Assembly (NCBI RefSeq): GCF_030052815.1
Contig: NC_079503.1
Location: forward strand, 43,256,735-43,320,734
Reading direction: 5' to 3'
Length of the DNA: 64,000 nt
From: Hevea brasiliensis
Lineage: Eukaryota; Streptophyta; Magnoliopsida; Malpighiales; Euphorbiaceae
Shown: positions 34,762 through 46,299 of the stretch, piece after piece
Layout: each line of letters opens with the position of its first letter
Numbering within the stretch: the stretch's first letter is position 1
The notes under the pieces: model-generated
Databases searched by the model: none
What the model saw: the letters and a program-made list of their open reading frames with translations, nothing else
Told to the model about the DNA's origin: nothing
Made by a program: the position numbers and the translations under genes

Positions 34762-36254
34762 ACTATATTTGCAATTTAGATTGATTATGAAGCTTAACTG
34801 TGTGATTGGGTTGAATTGGGTTGATTTGAAATTGGTTCGGGTTAAGAAAACCCTAATTTTGCCAAACTGCCACAAGAAACACAGCTTGGGCATGTTCTGG
34901 GTTTTTACAAGGCCCAAGGCGTGTTTCACCTTGCACAGGCTGTGTTGTCGCGTGCCTCACCCCATGCCGAAGGCCACGTTTACATGGGGTGGTCATGTTT
35001 TCGCGTGCCCTGGGCCACGTAAACGTTACACAGGCTGTGTTCTTTGTTTTAGGGGCGTGTTGGGCTTTTTGGGCTTGATTTTGGGGCCCATTATGCAATA
35101 GTTGTATAATTTAAGGCCCATAATTGAGCACAAACCTAATTAAATAGTTTAATTAGGAATTTTAATTACACAATTAATTTATGAAAATTGTTTTCATGGA
35201 ATTAAATTTGGAAAAAGTTTTTAAATTTAAATTTATTTGAATAAGATTCAAATTTGAATTTTAGTTGAATATGTGATATTCAATTTAATTTTTAAGCATG
35301 TATATTTTTATTTAATTGTTAAATTTAAAATATGCATGATGGATGATCATGGACAATAAAAGACTAATGTGATTGGATTTATTTATTTATTTTAATTTTT
35401 CTTTCGGATGTAAAATAATTAATTTATTTTAGTCTCATGTATCATAAATGTTATGATAACTTAGGATGTAATTTCATTTATTTAAGGACTTTAAGTCCAT
35501 ATTCTTGTAAATTCACCTTGGTATGCCAAGGGTTACAATGTAATTAGATTGCAAGGAGAACAAGGAGGTCAAGAGCATTGGTGAGACCAGTAGGAGGAAA
35601 TCAAGATCAAGAGTTGATTATGTACTCCTTAAGCAACTCTTGTAAAATGAATGAATGAAATACACATAGGAATGCCCTAATTCAATTCTTGGTTTCTCAT
35701 AATTGAATCCCTTAGAAAGTCTATGATTATATCATATTATTTGTTTATCCATGTATGCATGAGATGTGTATGAATGTATACAGGTATACGATATATGCAT
35801 ACAATTGGATAATGTGCAAAGTGAGACCATAATAGTAATTAAGCTGACCATAAAATCTTCCAAATAATTAATTAAGTTGGAAATGATATAACTATAGTAA
35901 TTACATCATGGCCCTCCATTGAGGCAATTATTTTAAGAAATTTTAAATACTTGCATTATTAGCTATATAAGCTTGGATATGATGCATTTATTTAAGAGAT
36001 TTTCTTAAGAATAATTGTTAAGCATAAGATGTTGTAAGTATGTAAATGGTTAGTGGCCAATAATGGATGTGCTTGAGGTCATTAAAATTATTTGCATGCT
36101 TACTAGCTCAATGGGATCAACTTAACTAATGCAAGATAAATCAATAATGGATGTGCCTGAGATTTTGAGCATTAAGGGCCAAATAAATTATTGAACTTGA
36201 CATGAGATGTGATGGGCAAGGAGTTACTCACTTATAGTTTATTATAATTCTAAT
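34762..36254 (+). mobile_element. Angela-like leader, non-coding, truncated
   Basis: About 1.5 kb without a recognisable gag. A GC-rich patch (about 34905-35060) stands out in otherwise AT-rich DNA and is open on both strands (34730-35101 plus, 34853-35098 minus); neither product resembles a known protein. The motif AATAATGGATGTG occurs three times (36058, 36143, 36251), the last at the junction with the Tekay-3 LTR. Gag, protease and integrase of this copia element are missing. Confidence 0.55.
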
Positions 36255-36529
36255 AATGGATGTGTCACATTTTATGGTTCGAAATTTGAGTTTAGACTGA
36301 CCTCGTAGTCCTTCCCGAGAAGGTCACCCATCGCTGTGACTTCCGGCTCATTTAACTTCTTATGTTCTATTTTTCTTATTTATACTTAACTATTTTACAA
36401 TTACTAATTATTTGTTTTCAGGGCTTATCTAGTTGTCTTACATGTGGTTCTAATCCCCTTAATTATCTAGACTGACACCAATCACCAGAACAGTGAAATA
36501 TACTAGGCTATGCAAATAAGGGTGTTACA
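36255..36529 (-). mobile_element. Tekay-3 3' LTR, only its first 275 bp
   Basis: Nearly the same as 63589-63857 (GTTTAGACTGACCTCG, GAAGGTCACCCATCGC, CTTCC(C)GAG), which is the start of the Tekay-3 5' LTR. It ends GGGTGTTACA at 36529 next to a polypurine tract. The other 2.9 kb of this LTR is deleted at the junction with the copia leader. Confidence 0.85.
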
Positions 36530-36621
36530 ATTCTCCCCCCCTTAAAATAAATTTCGTCTCAAAATTTTACCTGGTATCAGTCTCTAAACAGTTGTGGGTG
36601 TTGTCTCCTCTTGTCCTCCTT

Positions 36622-37319
36622 TCATTCCCAAGTAGCTTCTTGGCCCGAATGATGGTTCCACAACACTTTCACTAACGGTATTTGCTTATTCCATAGCTGC
36701 TTCACCTCATAAGCTAGAATCTCTATGGGTTCTTCCTCATATGTGAGGTCTGGATTCACTTTAATTTCTTTTATTGGTAGTACATGAGATGGGTCTGATC
36801 GATACCTCCTCAACATAGACACATGGAAGACATTATGTATCTTTTCTAACTATAGAGGTAGTGCTAAATGATATGCCAAAGGACCCATTCTCTCCAGAAC
36901 CTCATATGGCTTGATAAAACGAGGACTCAGTTTCCCTTTTCTGCTGAATCTCATAATTTTCTTCCAAGGGGAAACTTGAGGAATACTTTCTCACCCACTG
37001 CATACTCAATATCCCTTCTCCTTAAATCAATGTAGGACTTCTGATAGTTTGATGTAGCTTTGAGTCGATCTCTGATTAACCTGATCTTCTCCTCTATCAG
37101 CTGAATAATTTCAGGCCCAATCATCTTCCTTTCACCTACTTCATCCCAACACAGGAGAGTTCTACACTTTCTGCTATACAAAGCTTTATATGGAGGCTTT
37201 CCAATGCTTGATTGGTAGCTATTGTTGTAAGCAAACTCAATCAAAGGCAAGTGTGTGTCCCAACTAACCTCAAACTCAATCACACAAGCCCGTAGCATGT
37301 CCTCCAAGATCTGAATCAT
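36622..37319 (-). pseudogene. pol: Tekay-3 integrase C-terminal region and chromodomain
   Basis: Two open stretches. 36951-37319 reads [57 protein letters not shown]; a frame change follows at about 36950. 36622-36822 reads LRRYRSDPSHVLP, YEEEPIEILAYEV, IPLVKVLWNHH, EATWE, the chromodomain. The Glu of the catalytic triad just upstream (SER in related copies) reads Lys (SKR) and is preceded by a stop, so this integrase is dead. Confidence 0.85.
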
Positions 37320-37328
37320 CCTCTTAGA

Positions 37329-37877
37329 CTAGCCATCTGTCTGTGGGTGGAATGCCGTGCTGAAGTTCAATCTAGTTCCTAAGGGTCTCTGAAGACTACC
37401 CCAGAATCTAGAAGTGAACCTAGGATCTCTGTCTGATACAATGGATACTGGCACTCCATGTAGTCTCACAATCTCATCAATGTACAACTTGGCCAATCTT
37501 TCCAAACTGTAGTCCATTCGGACTGGCAGAAAATGAGTAGACTTGGTCAGTCTGTCAACAATGACCCATACTGCATCATGACTCTTCTGTGTCCTTGGAA
37601 GTCCCATCACAAAATCCATAGTTATTCTCTCCCATTTCCATTCCGGTACTGGTAGTGGATGTAACAAACCAGCTGGTACTTGATGCTTTGCCTTCACTTG
37701 CTGACAAGTTAGGCATTTTGAAACAAATTCTGCCACATCTCTTTTCATACCCATCCACCAGTAGTGCTCTTTTAGCCCTCTATACATTTTTATGCCACCA
37801 GGTTGCATATCAAAAGGAGACTTATCTTCTTCCTTCAAAATGATCTGTTTCAAGTCAACGTCATTAGGAATGCACAT
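37329..37877 (-). pseudogene. pol: Tekay-3 integrase zinc finger and catalytic core
   Basis: 182-codon open stretch. The zinc finger keeps HYWW and CLTC but its first His pair is altered ([13 protein letters not shown] where family members have a His-containing segment). Core motifs [10 protein letters not shown] (first Asp) and [11 protein letters not shown] (second Asp) are intact, ending [11 protein letters not shown] and a stop. With the Glu lost downstream the enzyme would be inactive. Confidence 0.85.
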
Positions 37878-39863
37878 TCTGCCCTGGTGAAGCAGTAGAT
37901 TGTGATCTCTTATTGAGAATTCTGGTTTCTTGCCCTGCCAGACTTCTTCTAATAGCTTCTGATACTTCTGATCATTCTAAGCAGCCATTCTGATATGATC
38001 AATCAACACTGGCTGTACATGCCACGCAACTGCTGTCTGCCCCTCAACATTAATCTTTAAGCTGGCATGTAATGATCTAAACTCATATACCATAGACAAA
38101 GGAGTAACCCGTAGACTTGCCATAGTCTTGCGACTTAAGGCGTCAGCCACAACATTAGCTTTCCTTGGCTGATAGTCTATCAGACAATCATAGTCCTTCA
38201 TTAACTCTAACCATCTCCTCTGTCTCAAATTCAACTCTTTCTGAGTGCCTTCATACTTTAAACTCTTATGATCTGTGTCGATGTAACACTTTTCCCCATA
38301 CAAATAGTGTCTCTAGATCTTAAGAACGAACACATTAGCTGCAAGCTCTAAGTCAAGTGTCTAATAATTCCTCTCATACGATTTCAGCTGGCATGATGCA
38401 TAGGCAATGACATTCCGATCTTGCATCAGTACACAACCTAACCCATTATGAGAAGCATCACTATATACTATGTATTCTTCACTTGGGGTAGGTAAAGTCA
38501 GGACTGGAGCCTCAGTCAAACACCTCTTCAATTCATCAAAACTCTATTGGCATTTATCCGTCCATTGAAATTTCACATCTTTTCAAAGTAGATTAGTCAA
38601 TGGAGATGCTAACATGTAGAATCCCTTCACAAATCGATGATAGTATACAGCTAAACCCAGAAAACTATGAATCTCTGTCATATTTCTATGTGGTCTCTAA
38701 TTAAGGACAGCTTCTATCTTACTTAGATCTACCTTGATGCCCTCGACTGAGACTACATGCCCCAGAAAAGAAATTTCCTTAAGCCAAAATTCACACTTCG
38801 ATAATTTGGCGTATAGCTATTTGTCCCTCAATGTCTGCAGTACGATCCGTAGATGTCTATCATGCTCTTCTACACTCCTCGAATAGACCAATATATCATC
38901 TGTGAATACCACAACAAACTGGTCGAGGCATGGTCTAAAGATAGTGTTTATCAGATCCATAAAAGCAGCCTAAGCATTAGTTAACCCGAATGGCATGACC
39001 AAGAACTCATAATGGCCATAGCGGGTTCTAAAGGTAGTTTTAAGAATACTCTGCTCTTGTACTTTTAACTAATAATAACCCGATCTCAGGTTAATTTTGG
39101 AGAACACAGCTGCACCCCTCAACTGATCAAATAAGTCATCAATGCAGGGCAATGGGTATTTGTTCTTTATTGTCATCTTATTCAACTGCCGATAGTTGAT
39201 ACATAAGTGGAGAGTGCCATCCTTCTTCTTAACAAACAACACTGGCGCTCCCCAAGGTGACACATTAGGGTGGATAAAGCCCTTGTCGAGCAGCTCTTGT
39301 AACTGCACTTTCAACTCTTTTAATTCTACTGGTGCCATTCTATATGGTGTTATGGAAATTGGATCTACACCAGGCATGACATCAATCTCAAACTGCACTT
39401 CTCTTTCTGGAGGTAATCCTGGCAATTCATAAGGAAACACATTCAGAAAGTCACATACTGTAGGGATGTCCCTTAGTGTTGAACTCTCCACTTGGGTGTC
39501 TATCACATGTGCCAAGTATACTTCACATCCCTTTATGATTATCCTTCTGGCTAGCGCAGCCGAAATGATGTTTGATGGCAGTAACTGCCTTTCCCCATGT
39601 ATTACCACATCACCGTACAGAGGGAGACCAAAAGTGACTATCTTCAGTCTACAGTCAATCATGGCGTGATTCCTGGCTAACCAATCCATGCCTAAAATGA
39701 TATCATAATCTCTGAAGGGCATTTCAATCAAATCTGACAGAAAAACATGTCCTTGGATCACTAAAGGACAGTCTCTATAGATTCTGTTGATCGGAACCTT
39801 TTATCATAACGGACTAGTTACTAGCACTTCAAAATCCATTTTGACACACGGGACAACAAGGAA
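37878..39863 (-). pseudogene. pol: Tekay-3 protease end, RT and RNase H
   Basis: 39069-39761 is open: [10 protein letters not shown] and IDCRL of the protease, [10 protein letters not shown] before RT, then [37 protein letters not shown] of RT. Further on, RT reads with stops; the active site is [12 protein letters not shown] near 38890-38925. RNase H appears with SDASHNGLG near 38450 and as the open stretch 37977-38303 ([30 protein letters not shown]). The protease catalytic site would lie just beyond the Tekay-4 junction and is missing. Confidence 0.85.
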
Positions 39864-40480
39864 TGTGATACCCCTTACCCGTCTACAGTATATCCGAGTA
39901 AGATATGTTACACGGTGTACCGGAACACTCTATTTTATCATAATCATTTTTATTCTTCCTTAATTTATTTTTATCATAGTTTTGAATATAACTTGTGAAA
40001 TATAATTCATTTAAGTTATTTATTGAAATTATAATTTGTTTGAGGTTCCAAAAATTTTATAGAAAATCCAGCAGAGTACCGGCTAAAAATGGAGAAAACA
40101 GTTCTTCGGAACCTGTGAAAAACACTTCCAATAATCATATCCAATCATTCTCAACTGCAATAATCATCAAAAACTCAATATTTTTCAACAACATTTCTCA
40201 ATCATTCATTTCTCATGGTACTCATATGTATAAGAAATAAATAAATACTCAAATTTTCCATTCATAACCACAATTTTCACTATTTACATTAACATCAAAA
40301 TACATTATATAAGTCTCATTTACACAATAGAAAATAAAAGATAGTTACAAAATACCAAAATGAAACCTAGTGTCCTACCAATGCACTGAGGATGGTGAGG
40401 TGACACGGACACTATGCAGAGCTGCAGGAGATCTCACCCAGTCTGTGGTCTACTGGGCTCTCGGTCAGTATCTCCAGAGC

Positions 40481-40520
40481 CTACACGTGGCAAAAAAATG
40501 CGCTACGCAATAAGGCTTAG
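40481..40520 (-). promoter_or_regulatory. LTR hairpin (decayed) and acceptor-like TAG, Tekay-4 3' LTR
   Basis: B-type hairpin 40503-40520 with two mispairs (CTAAGCC/GCGTAG), then CACGTGTAG ending at 40481. The 5' LTR copy keeps all seven pairs. Confidence 0.5.
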
Positions 40521-42008
40521 TGGTGCCAATAATAAAATAAAAAGAAATAACAGAAAATAAATATGCAGTGAATGTATCGATGTTTTATTGCAAATAAATT
40601 TTCAATGAGTATTTGTAGTCTTACTTATTTTGTACTTGTTATATTCATTATTTCGTAAAATTTATCCACTTTCATTTTTGGTTGCCCAAGTAACCTATAC
40701 TGGATGACTGGACTGGATAAACGGGTAAATTGGCATTGGGTATCAAGTACCTCGGGCCGTCACACCATCGGTCACATATGTATCTCCCGGTGTGCAACAG
40801 AACAGCTAATAAGCTGTAATGATATCAGGCACAAGGCCAAATCTCAATACAAGGTCAGAATGGCTAAAAGCCATGAAATCACAGAATGGAATAATGCCAT
40901 GTGCAGTACTGCTAACTGAACCCTATTGGCATGCCAAACTATCCAAACTAATCTTGTTAGGTATACTAGGGCATTTGACACTTTTGAATCTTTCAATTTT
41001 TGAATTTCAAGTTTTGGTGTTACTATTCCCTTCATTAGTCAACAAAATTGTTGACTTTTGCATAGAAAATAGGTACATTGGTTTTAACACTCCCAACATA
41101 CCACATTTTGCATTCAAAATTTGTTGGTATTGGTTAACAATATCATTTCTAAGCTTAAAATTTATGGAGCAGAATTTTCAGTTTTTATACCCAAATTTTC
41201 TATTCCATTAGTTGCTGTTGCAGTGGGAATTTGGGAAAATGATAAACATGAAAGTTGTTCCTTATTTTGTCTAGTTGAATTTCGTTTTTTGAATCACTCA
41301 ATTTGGAGTTTTTTAGCTCAAGTTATGGTCCAAAAAGTACAACTGGCCGGATTGAAAAATTTCAGAACTGACCATATCTACAGTGCAGTAAACAGTAACT
41401 TCCACTCTCTTGTTGAATAGGTTCTAGTCATAATTTGGGGTAGGTTCCTTCATGACAGTTGTTGGTCTATATCTCAGCTTGTTGTTGGTAAAATTTCAGG
41501 TCAATTGGGCCATTCTACACTGAGTTATGGCCAAATGAACAATCACTATTCATTTGGTCATTCTGCAGAAACTGGTTGCAGGACATCCGGATTGAGGCAA
41601 GTTTTTGGTCCACTTGGTTTGGTCTTATAGGCATGGTTTCTTCACCAAAGTTGTGCCATTATGTGTCTTCATGTGAAATTGGACAAACACCAATTGAACC
41701 TACACAGCCCAAGTTATGGCTTTCCAAACAGGCTGGACTCACAGCCACACCTACTGCTCTCACTAGGCAGCCACATCAACCTCAAATCCCACAACCCAAT
41801 TCACTTCATTTCTGATTCAAACCAAACTAAATGGTCACTAATTGACCATTAAAACCTACTTCCATCATCACAAGATCAAATCTCATTCTTCAACCCAAAC
41901 CCTAACTCAAAAATTTCTCAATAATCCTTTTTAATTTCTTTCAATTTTTACTTCCTTATGCATGCTAAACATAGTTTAACAAGAAAGAAAGAATTACATA
42001 GCACTAAC
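40481..42008 (-). other. Candidate leader intron, Tekay-4 3' LTR, 1,528 bp
   Basis: Donor AAAAAG/GTTAGTGC at 42008, 857 bases into the LTR; acceptor TAG at 40481, 617 bases from its end. Offsets match the other Tekay LTRs although the middle is almost 1 kb shorter than in Tekay-2. Confidence 0.35.
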
Positions 42009-42865
42009 CTTTTTGAGCAGAATTTTTCCAAGCTTAAACTTCACTTTCTTTTTTTTTCTAGGCTGCGAAACACTTTCCCAAGAGGTATAGACAAGTTTTA
42101 ATGAAAGATGTCTAGGGTTTAGTAGTGAGAATTCATGGGAAATGGAAGTGATGAAAGAAAATTTTTATGGAGGGAAAGAGAAGAGAGGGTCACGGCTAGA
42201 TGAAGAAGAAGAAACTAGAAATTGGTTTCTTAATTTGTCATTTTTTCCTTTTTAAAGAATTTTAATTGTGTTGTTGAATGGTGATTAGTGGAGGGCATTT
42301 AAATGACATCATAATGATGTCATAATTAGGGATTTAAGTCATTTTCTTTTTCTTTCTTTTCTATTCATTCTTAATTTAAATTTTAGCAATATTTATTCAT
42401 ATTTTAGATCATAATAATTATTTACTTAACTGGACAAGTCGCCCAAAAATCGCCACTGAAGGCGAAATGACCAAAACGCCCTCCATTTGGCTTAATGGGT
42501 CAAAATTGTCTGTACCGATTGAAAAATTTTTCTAAATATTTTCTTGGCATTCTAATGCTATAGGAACCTCAATGACCCTTCTCGGGAGTCCCAAAAATTA
42601 TTTTATAAATTTTCCTTCAGGTCTAGGGCTCCTAGTTGCGAGAACCGCAACTTCCCACTAGGTTGCCCATCGCTTGGGCACCGGCTCATTTAACTTAGTT
42701 GTATTTTATTTCTAAAATTTTTCCTAAATTTTTCTTATTAATATTTGAGTTAATTATGGTTCCTCACTTTAGTTTAAATATTTTTCCAAACGTTCTAGCT
42801 GTCCGGACCGACACTAGTCATCGGAACAGTAGAATGTACGGAGTTGCTACCGGGAGGGTGTTACA

Positions 42866-42878
42866 ACTCTTCCCCTCT
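42866..42878 (-). other. Polypurine tract, Tekay-4
   Basis: Minus strand AGAGGGGAAGAGT, the same as the Tekay-5 tract at 50181-50193, directly before the LTR start TGTAACACC. Confidence 0.88.
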
Positions 42879-42888
42879 AATTTAAATT

Positions 42889-43638
42889 TCATCCTCGAAA
42901 TTTACCTGATGCAAATAGTTGAGGGAACTGTTGCCTCATCGTCTCTTCACTTTCCCAAGTTGCCTCTTTGGTGTTGTGGTGCCTCCAAAGCACTTTCACC
43001 AGTGGAATCTGCTTATTCCTCAACTCTTTCACTTCCCGAGCCAGGATCCGTATGGGTTATTCTTCATATGTCAAATCTGGTTGTACTTCAATTTCTTCCA
43101 TGGAGATGACATGTGAAGGATCTGAGCGGTATCTTTTTAGAATAGACACATGGAACACATTGTGGATCTTGTCCAGCTCTGGTGGTAAAGCTAGCCTATA
43201 GGCCACCGGACCCACACGTTCAATGACTTCATATGGGCCAATAAACCTAGGGCTCAACTTACCTTTTCTTCCAAATCTCAGTACCTTCTTCCACGGTGAC
43301 ACCTTGAGGAACACTTTGTCGCCAACCGCATATTCTATTTCTTTTCTCTTCACGTCGGAATAAGATTTCTGTCTATCTGAGGCAACCTTCAGATTGGCTT
43401 TGATTAGTTTTACTTTCTCCTCAGTCTGTTTCACCAGGTCTGGCCCTACTAGTTTGTCTTCGCCCAATTCAGTCCAGCACACTGGAGTTCTACATTTCCT
43501 CCCATACAATGCTTCATACGGGGCCATTTGGATGCTAGCTTGGTAGCTATTGTTGTATGCAAATTCTGCCTGTGGGAGGTATCTATCCTAACTTCCCTCA
43601 AACTCAATGACACAACTCCTCAGCATATCCTCAAGGAC
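42889..43638 (-). pseudogene. pol: Tekay-4 integrase second exon and chromodomain
   Basis: Begins after the intron with [14 protein letters not shown], a TAG stop (Trp codon in relatives), then [11 protein letters not shown] and the open stretch 43057-43527: [84 protein letters not shown]. One TAA stop interrupts the chromodomain (YEE stop PIRILAREV), which then continues to HHNTKEATWE and a TGA near 42889. Two point stops apart, this end is well preserved. Confidence 0.9.
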
Positions 43639-43712
43639 CTGACATATATTTTATGTTATTATTATCATTTTAGTTCAATATTTGTATTAATTCAATTGGT
43701 TTAATTGTTTAC
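43639..43712 (-). other. Spliceosomal-type intron in integrase, Tekay-4 (74 bp)
   Basis: Minus strand: ...AAAGTAATCCAG / GTAAACAATTAAACC ... ATATATGTCAG / GTCCTTGAGGATATG. Removing 43639-43712 joins VIQ to VLEDML in phase 0, exactly as in intronless relatives. The segment is AT-rich, has an in-frame TAA at once, and 74 is not a multiple of three, so pol past this point requires splicing. Tekay-5 has an intron of the same length at the same codon boundary. Confidence 0.85.
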
Positions 43713-44435
43713 CTGGATTACTTTTTCTGATTGCCCATCCGTCTGAGGATGGAAAGCTGTGCTGAAGTGGAGTTGTGTACCTAAGGACTCATGCAACTTC
43801 TTCTAAAATCTCGATGGAAACCTTGGGTCTCGATCAGATATGATGGAAATTGGAATTTCATGCAATCTAACTATCTCACTGATATACAATTCTGCTAATT
43901 TCTCTAGTGAGTAGTCAGTCCTAACTGGCAGAAAGTGTGCTAACTTCGTCAATCTATCCACTATCACCCATACTGCATCATGTTTCTTTTGGGTGAGAGG
44001 TAGACCACTTACAAAATCCATGGTGACTCGATCCCATTTCCATTCAGGTATGCGTATAGGCTGTAGCAAACCTGATGGAACTTGATGTTCTGCCTTGACT
44101 TGCTGACATGTCAAGCATTTAGTCACATAGTCAGCTACGTCCTTCTTCATACCAGGCCACCAATACTGAAGTTTCAGATCATGATACATTTTTGTACTTC
44201 CTGGGTACATAGCATACACACTGGTGTGTACCTCTTTTAGTATACTGGCCTTCAATTCCCCATCATCTGGTACACACAATCTTCCTTTGTAGTACAGACA
44301 CCCATCTGTTTTCACTTCATAGTCAGTTTCTTTCCCTTCTAGGATTTTTCTCATAATAGCCTTTAGCTTCTCATCTACCTTCTGCCCATCTAAAATCTGC
44401 TGTAATAGGCTTGGCCTCACTTGCAACTCAGCCAA
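43713..44435 (-). pseudogene. pol: Tekay-4 integrase first exon: zinc finger and DDE core
   Basis: Open from 44435 to 43803. Visible: [41 protein letters not shown] (HHCC zinc finger complete), VTMDFVSGLPLTQ (Asp 1), [11 protein letters not shown] (Asp 2). A TAG replaces the Trp after SRF, then the frame goes on to [18 protein letters not shown] with the catalytic Glu kept. The same TAG is present in Tekay-5. A stop near 44436-44447 separates it from RNase H. Confidence 0.9.
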
Positions 44436-44447
44436 AATAGCTCCATC

Positions 44448-45632
44448 TCAAACCAAAGATAGACGAGCATTCAATGATCTCAAAGCTGTGATGGACTTTC
44501 TGCTCAAAGCATCAGCAACTACATTTGCCTTCCTAGGATGGTAGTCAATTACACAATCATAGTCCTTCAGGAACTCAATCCATCGTCTCTGTCTAAGGTT
44601 GAGCTCCTTCTGGGTTGGCAAGTATTTCAGGCTTTTGTGGTCCGTGTAAATGTAGCACTTTTCACCATATAAGTAATGCCTCCATATCTTCAGAGCGAAG
44701 ATAATTGCTGCAAGCTCTAGATCATGGGTAGGGTAATTCTGTTCATGTGGCCTTAGCTGTCTGGAAGCATAAGCAACCACCTTCCCCTCTTGCATCAATA
44801 CACACCCTAACCCATTATGAGAGGCATCACTGTAGACCACAAAGTCCTTTCCCGACATTGGCTGTGTTAACACTGGTGCCTCTGTCAACATAGCCTTCAA
44901 CTTCTCAAAACTAGCCTGACACTTTTCATTCCAGTCAAATCTGACATTCTTGTGTAACAACTTGGTCATTGGAGCAGCTATTAACGAAAATCCCTTCACA
45001 AATCTCCTGTAATACCCAGCTAGCCCCAAGAAGCTTCTGACCTCAGTTGTATTTCTGGGAGGTTTCCATTCCATCACTGCTTCTATTTTCTTGGGATCCA
45101 CCCTAATCCCATCAGCTGACACTATGTGTCCAAGGAATGCAATCTCATTTAACCAAAAGTCACACTTGGACAACTTAGCATACAGCTTCTTTTCTCTCAG
45201 GGTTTGCAAAACAATCCTCAAATGTTCATCATGTTCTTCCCTGGTCTAGGAATACACCAAAATATCATCAATAAAGACCACTACAAACCGATCTAAGTAT
45301 GGATGGAAGATACGGTTCATAAGGTCCATGAATGCTGCTGGTGCATTCGTTAGGCCAAAGGGCATCACTAGGAACTCATAATGCCCATATCGGGTCCTGA
45401 ATGCAGTCTTTGGCACATCTGCATCCTTCACCCTCAACTGATGATACCCTGATCTGAGATCAATTTTTGAAAATATTCCTGCTCCCATCAACTGATTAAA
45501 CAGATCATCAATTCTAGGCAACGGATATTTGTTCTTCACAGTCACTTTATTCAACTGCCAGTAATCGATGCATAACCTCAAAGTTCCATCTTTCTTCTTT
45601 ACAAATAGCACTGGAGCTCCCCATGGTGACAC
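44448..45632 (-). pseudogene. pol: Tekay-4 reverse transcriptase and RNase H
   Basis: 45246-45632: [22 protein letters not shown] (Arg to Trp change in YRQLN), [27 protein letters not shown] and active site [13 protein letters not shown], then a stop. 44448-45221: [36 protein letters not shown], then RNase H with [30 protein letters not shown] and VVADALSRK, so all four RNase H acidic residues are present. Three isolated defects (stop at 45245, stop near 44447, frameshift near 45632) stand between this and an open pol. Confidence 0.9.
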
Positions 45633-46290
45633 TAGGGCGTATGAACCCCTTATCCAGCAACTCCTGTAACTGGATTTTCAGTTCCTTCAATTCTGTGGGT
45701 GCCATCCTATAAGGAGTAATAGAGATTGGTGCTGTACCCGGCAGTGTCTCAATGGCAAACTCGACTTCCCTTTCTGGTGGCAAACCAGGTAATTCTTCAG
45801 GGAACACATCTGAGAAGTCTTTTACTGTGGGTATGTCACATAGATCTGGCTTAGCTTGCCTAGTATCCACCACATGTGCTAGGTAGGCTTCACCGCTTTT
45901 TCTCATCAGTTTTCTCGCAACTGTGGCTGAGATAACCTTGGACAAGAAATCTGTCATTTCCCCCACAACTGTAATCTCATTACCCTCAGGAGTTTTCAAA
46001 GAAATTCTCTTCAATTTACAATCAACCATTGCCCGATGACGTGACAACCAATCCATTCCCAAAATCACGTCAAACTCATGGAAAGGCAACTCAATCAGGT
46101 CGGCCAAGAATTCATACCCCTGAATCCTTAACGAGCAAACCTTGTACACTTTGTTCACTACCACACTGTGGCCCAATGGATTAGTGACCAGAATGTCTTG
46201 GTCACTCTCCCCTACTAATATCCCCCTTTCTACGGGTAGGTTGATACAGATGTATGAATGAGTGGATCCTGGATCCACCAATGCATGCAC
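45633..46290 (-). pseudogene. pol: Tekay-4 protease and pre-RT
   Basis: Open frame 46290 to 45547 reads ALVDPGSTHSYI (retropepsin active site; DPGST is usual in this lineage as far as I recall), GYEFLADLIELPFHEFDV, ILGMDWLSRHRAMVDC, then [19 protein letters not shown] and [16 protein letters not shown]. It leaves the RT frame at RPSV near 45632 through a one-base shift. Immediately upstream is an in-frame TAA after GTFSL, also found in Tekay-5. Confidence 0.9.
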
Positions 46291-46299
46291 AGATGTAGT

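Larger units (their letters stand above)
36530..39863 (-). mobile_element. Tekay-3 interior, pol part
   Basis: From the LTR: polypurine tract (36530-36542), chromodomain, integrase, RNase H, RT, protease in reverse order, cut at 39863 inside the protease by Tekay-4. The gag part is lost; the leader resumes at 60540. Subfamily A: integrase has no intron at the VIQ/MIQ-ILEDML junction (37310-37320). Confidence 0.85.
39864..42865 (-). mobile_element. Tekay-4 3' LTR, 3,002 bp
   Basis: TGTGATACCCC to GGGTGTTACA. Pairs with 47707-49546, to which it is closely similar. The 5-bp left flank is AGGAA; the right end of the element is lost. Open frames shared by the two LTRs (40819-41211 and 48662-49165) are a by-product of LTR identity. 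Confidence 0.9.

Noticed and set aside
34730..35101. 123-codon plus-strand and 81-codon minus-strand frames in copia leader
   Set aside because: No homology recognised; openness reflects local GC-rich composition. Reported only as a compositional anomaly.
31484..36529. Reading 31484-32630 and 36255-36529 as one Tekay-3 LTR split by copia
   Set aside because: The left part is subfamily B by its hairpin and terminus, while the right part matches the subfamily A LTR at 60700-63857; they are different LTRs.
42699..43109. 136-codon plus-strand open frame
   Set aside because: Spans the LTR/pol boundary of Tekay-4 on the opposite strand; shadow of chromodomain coding.
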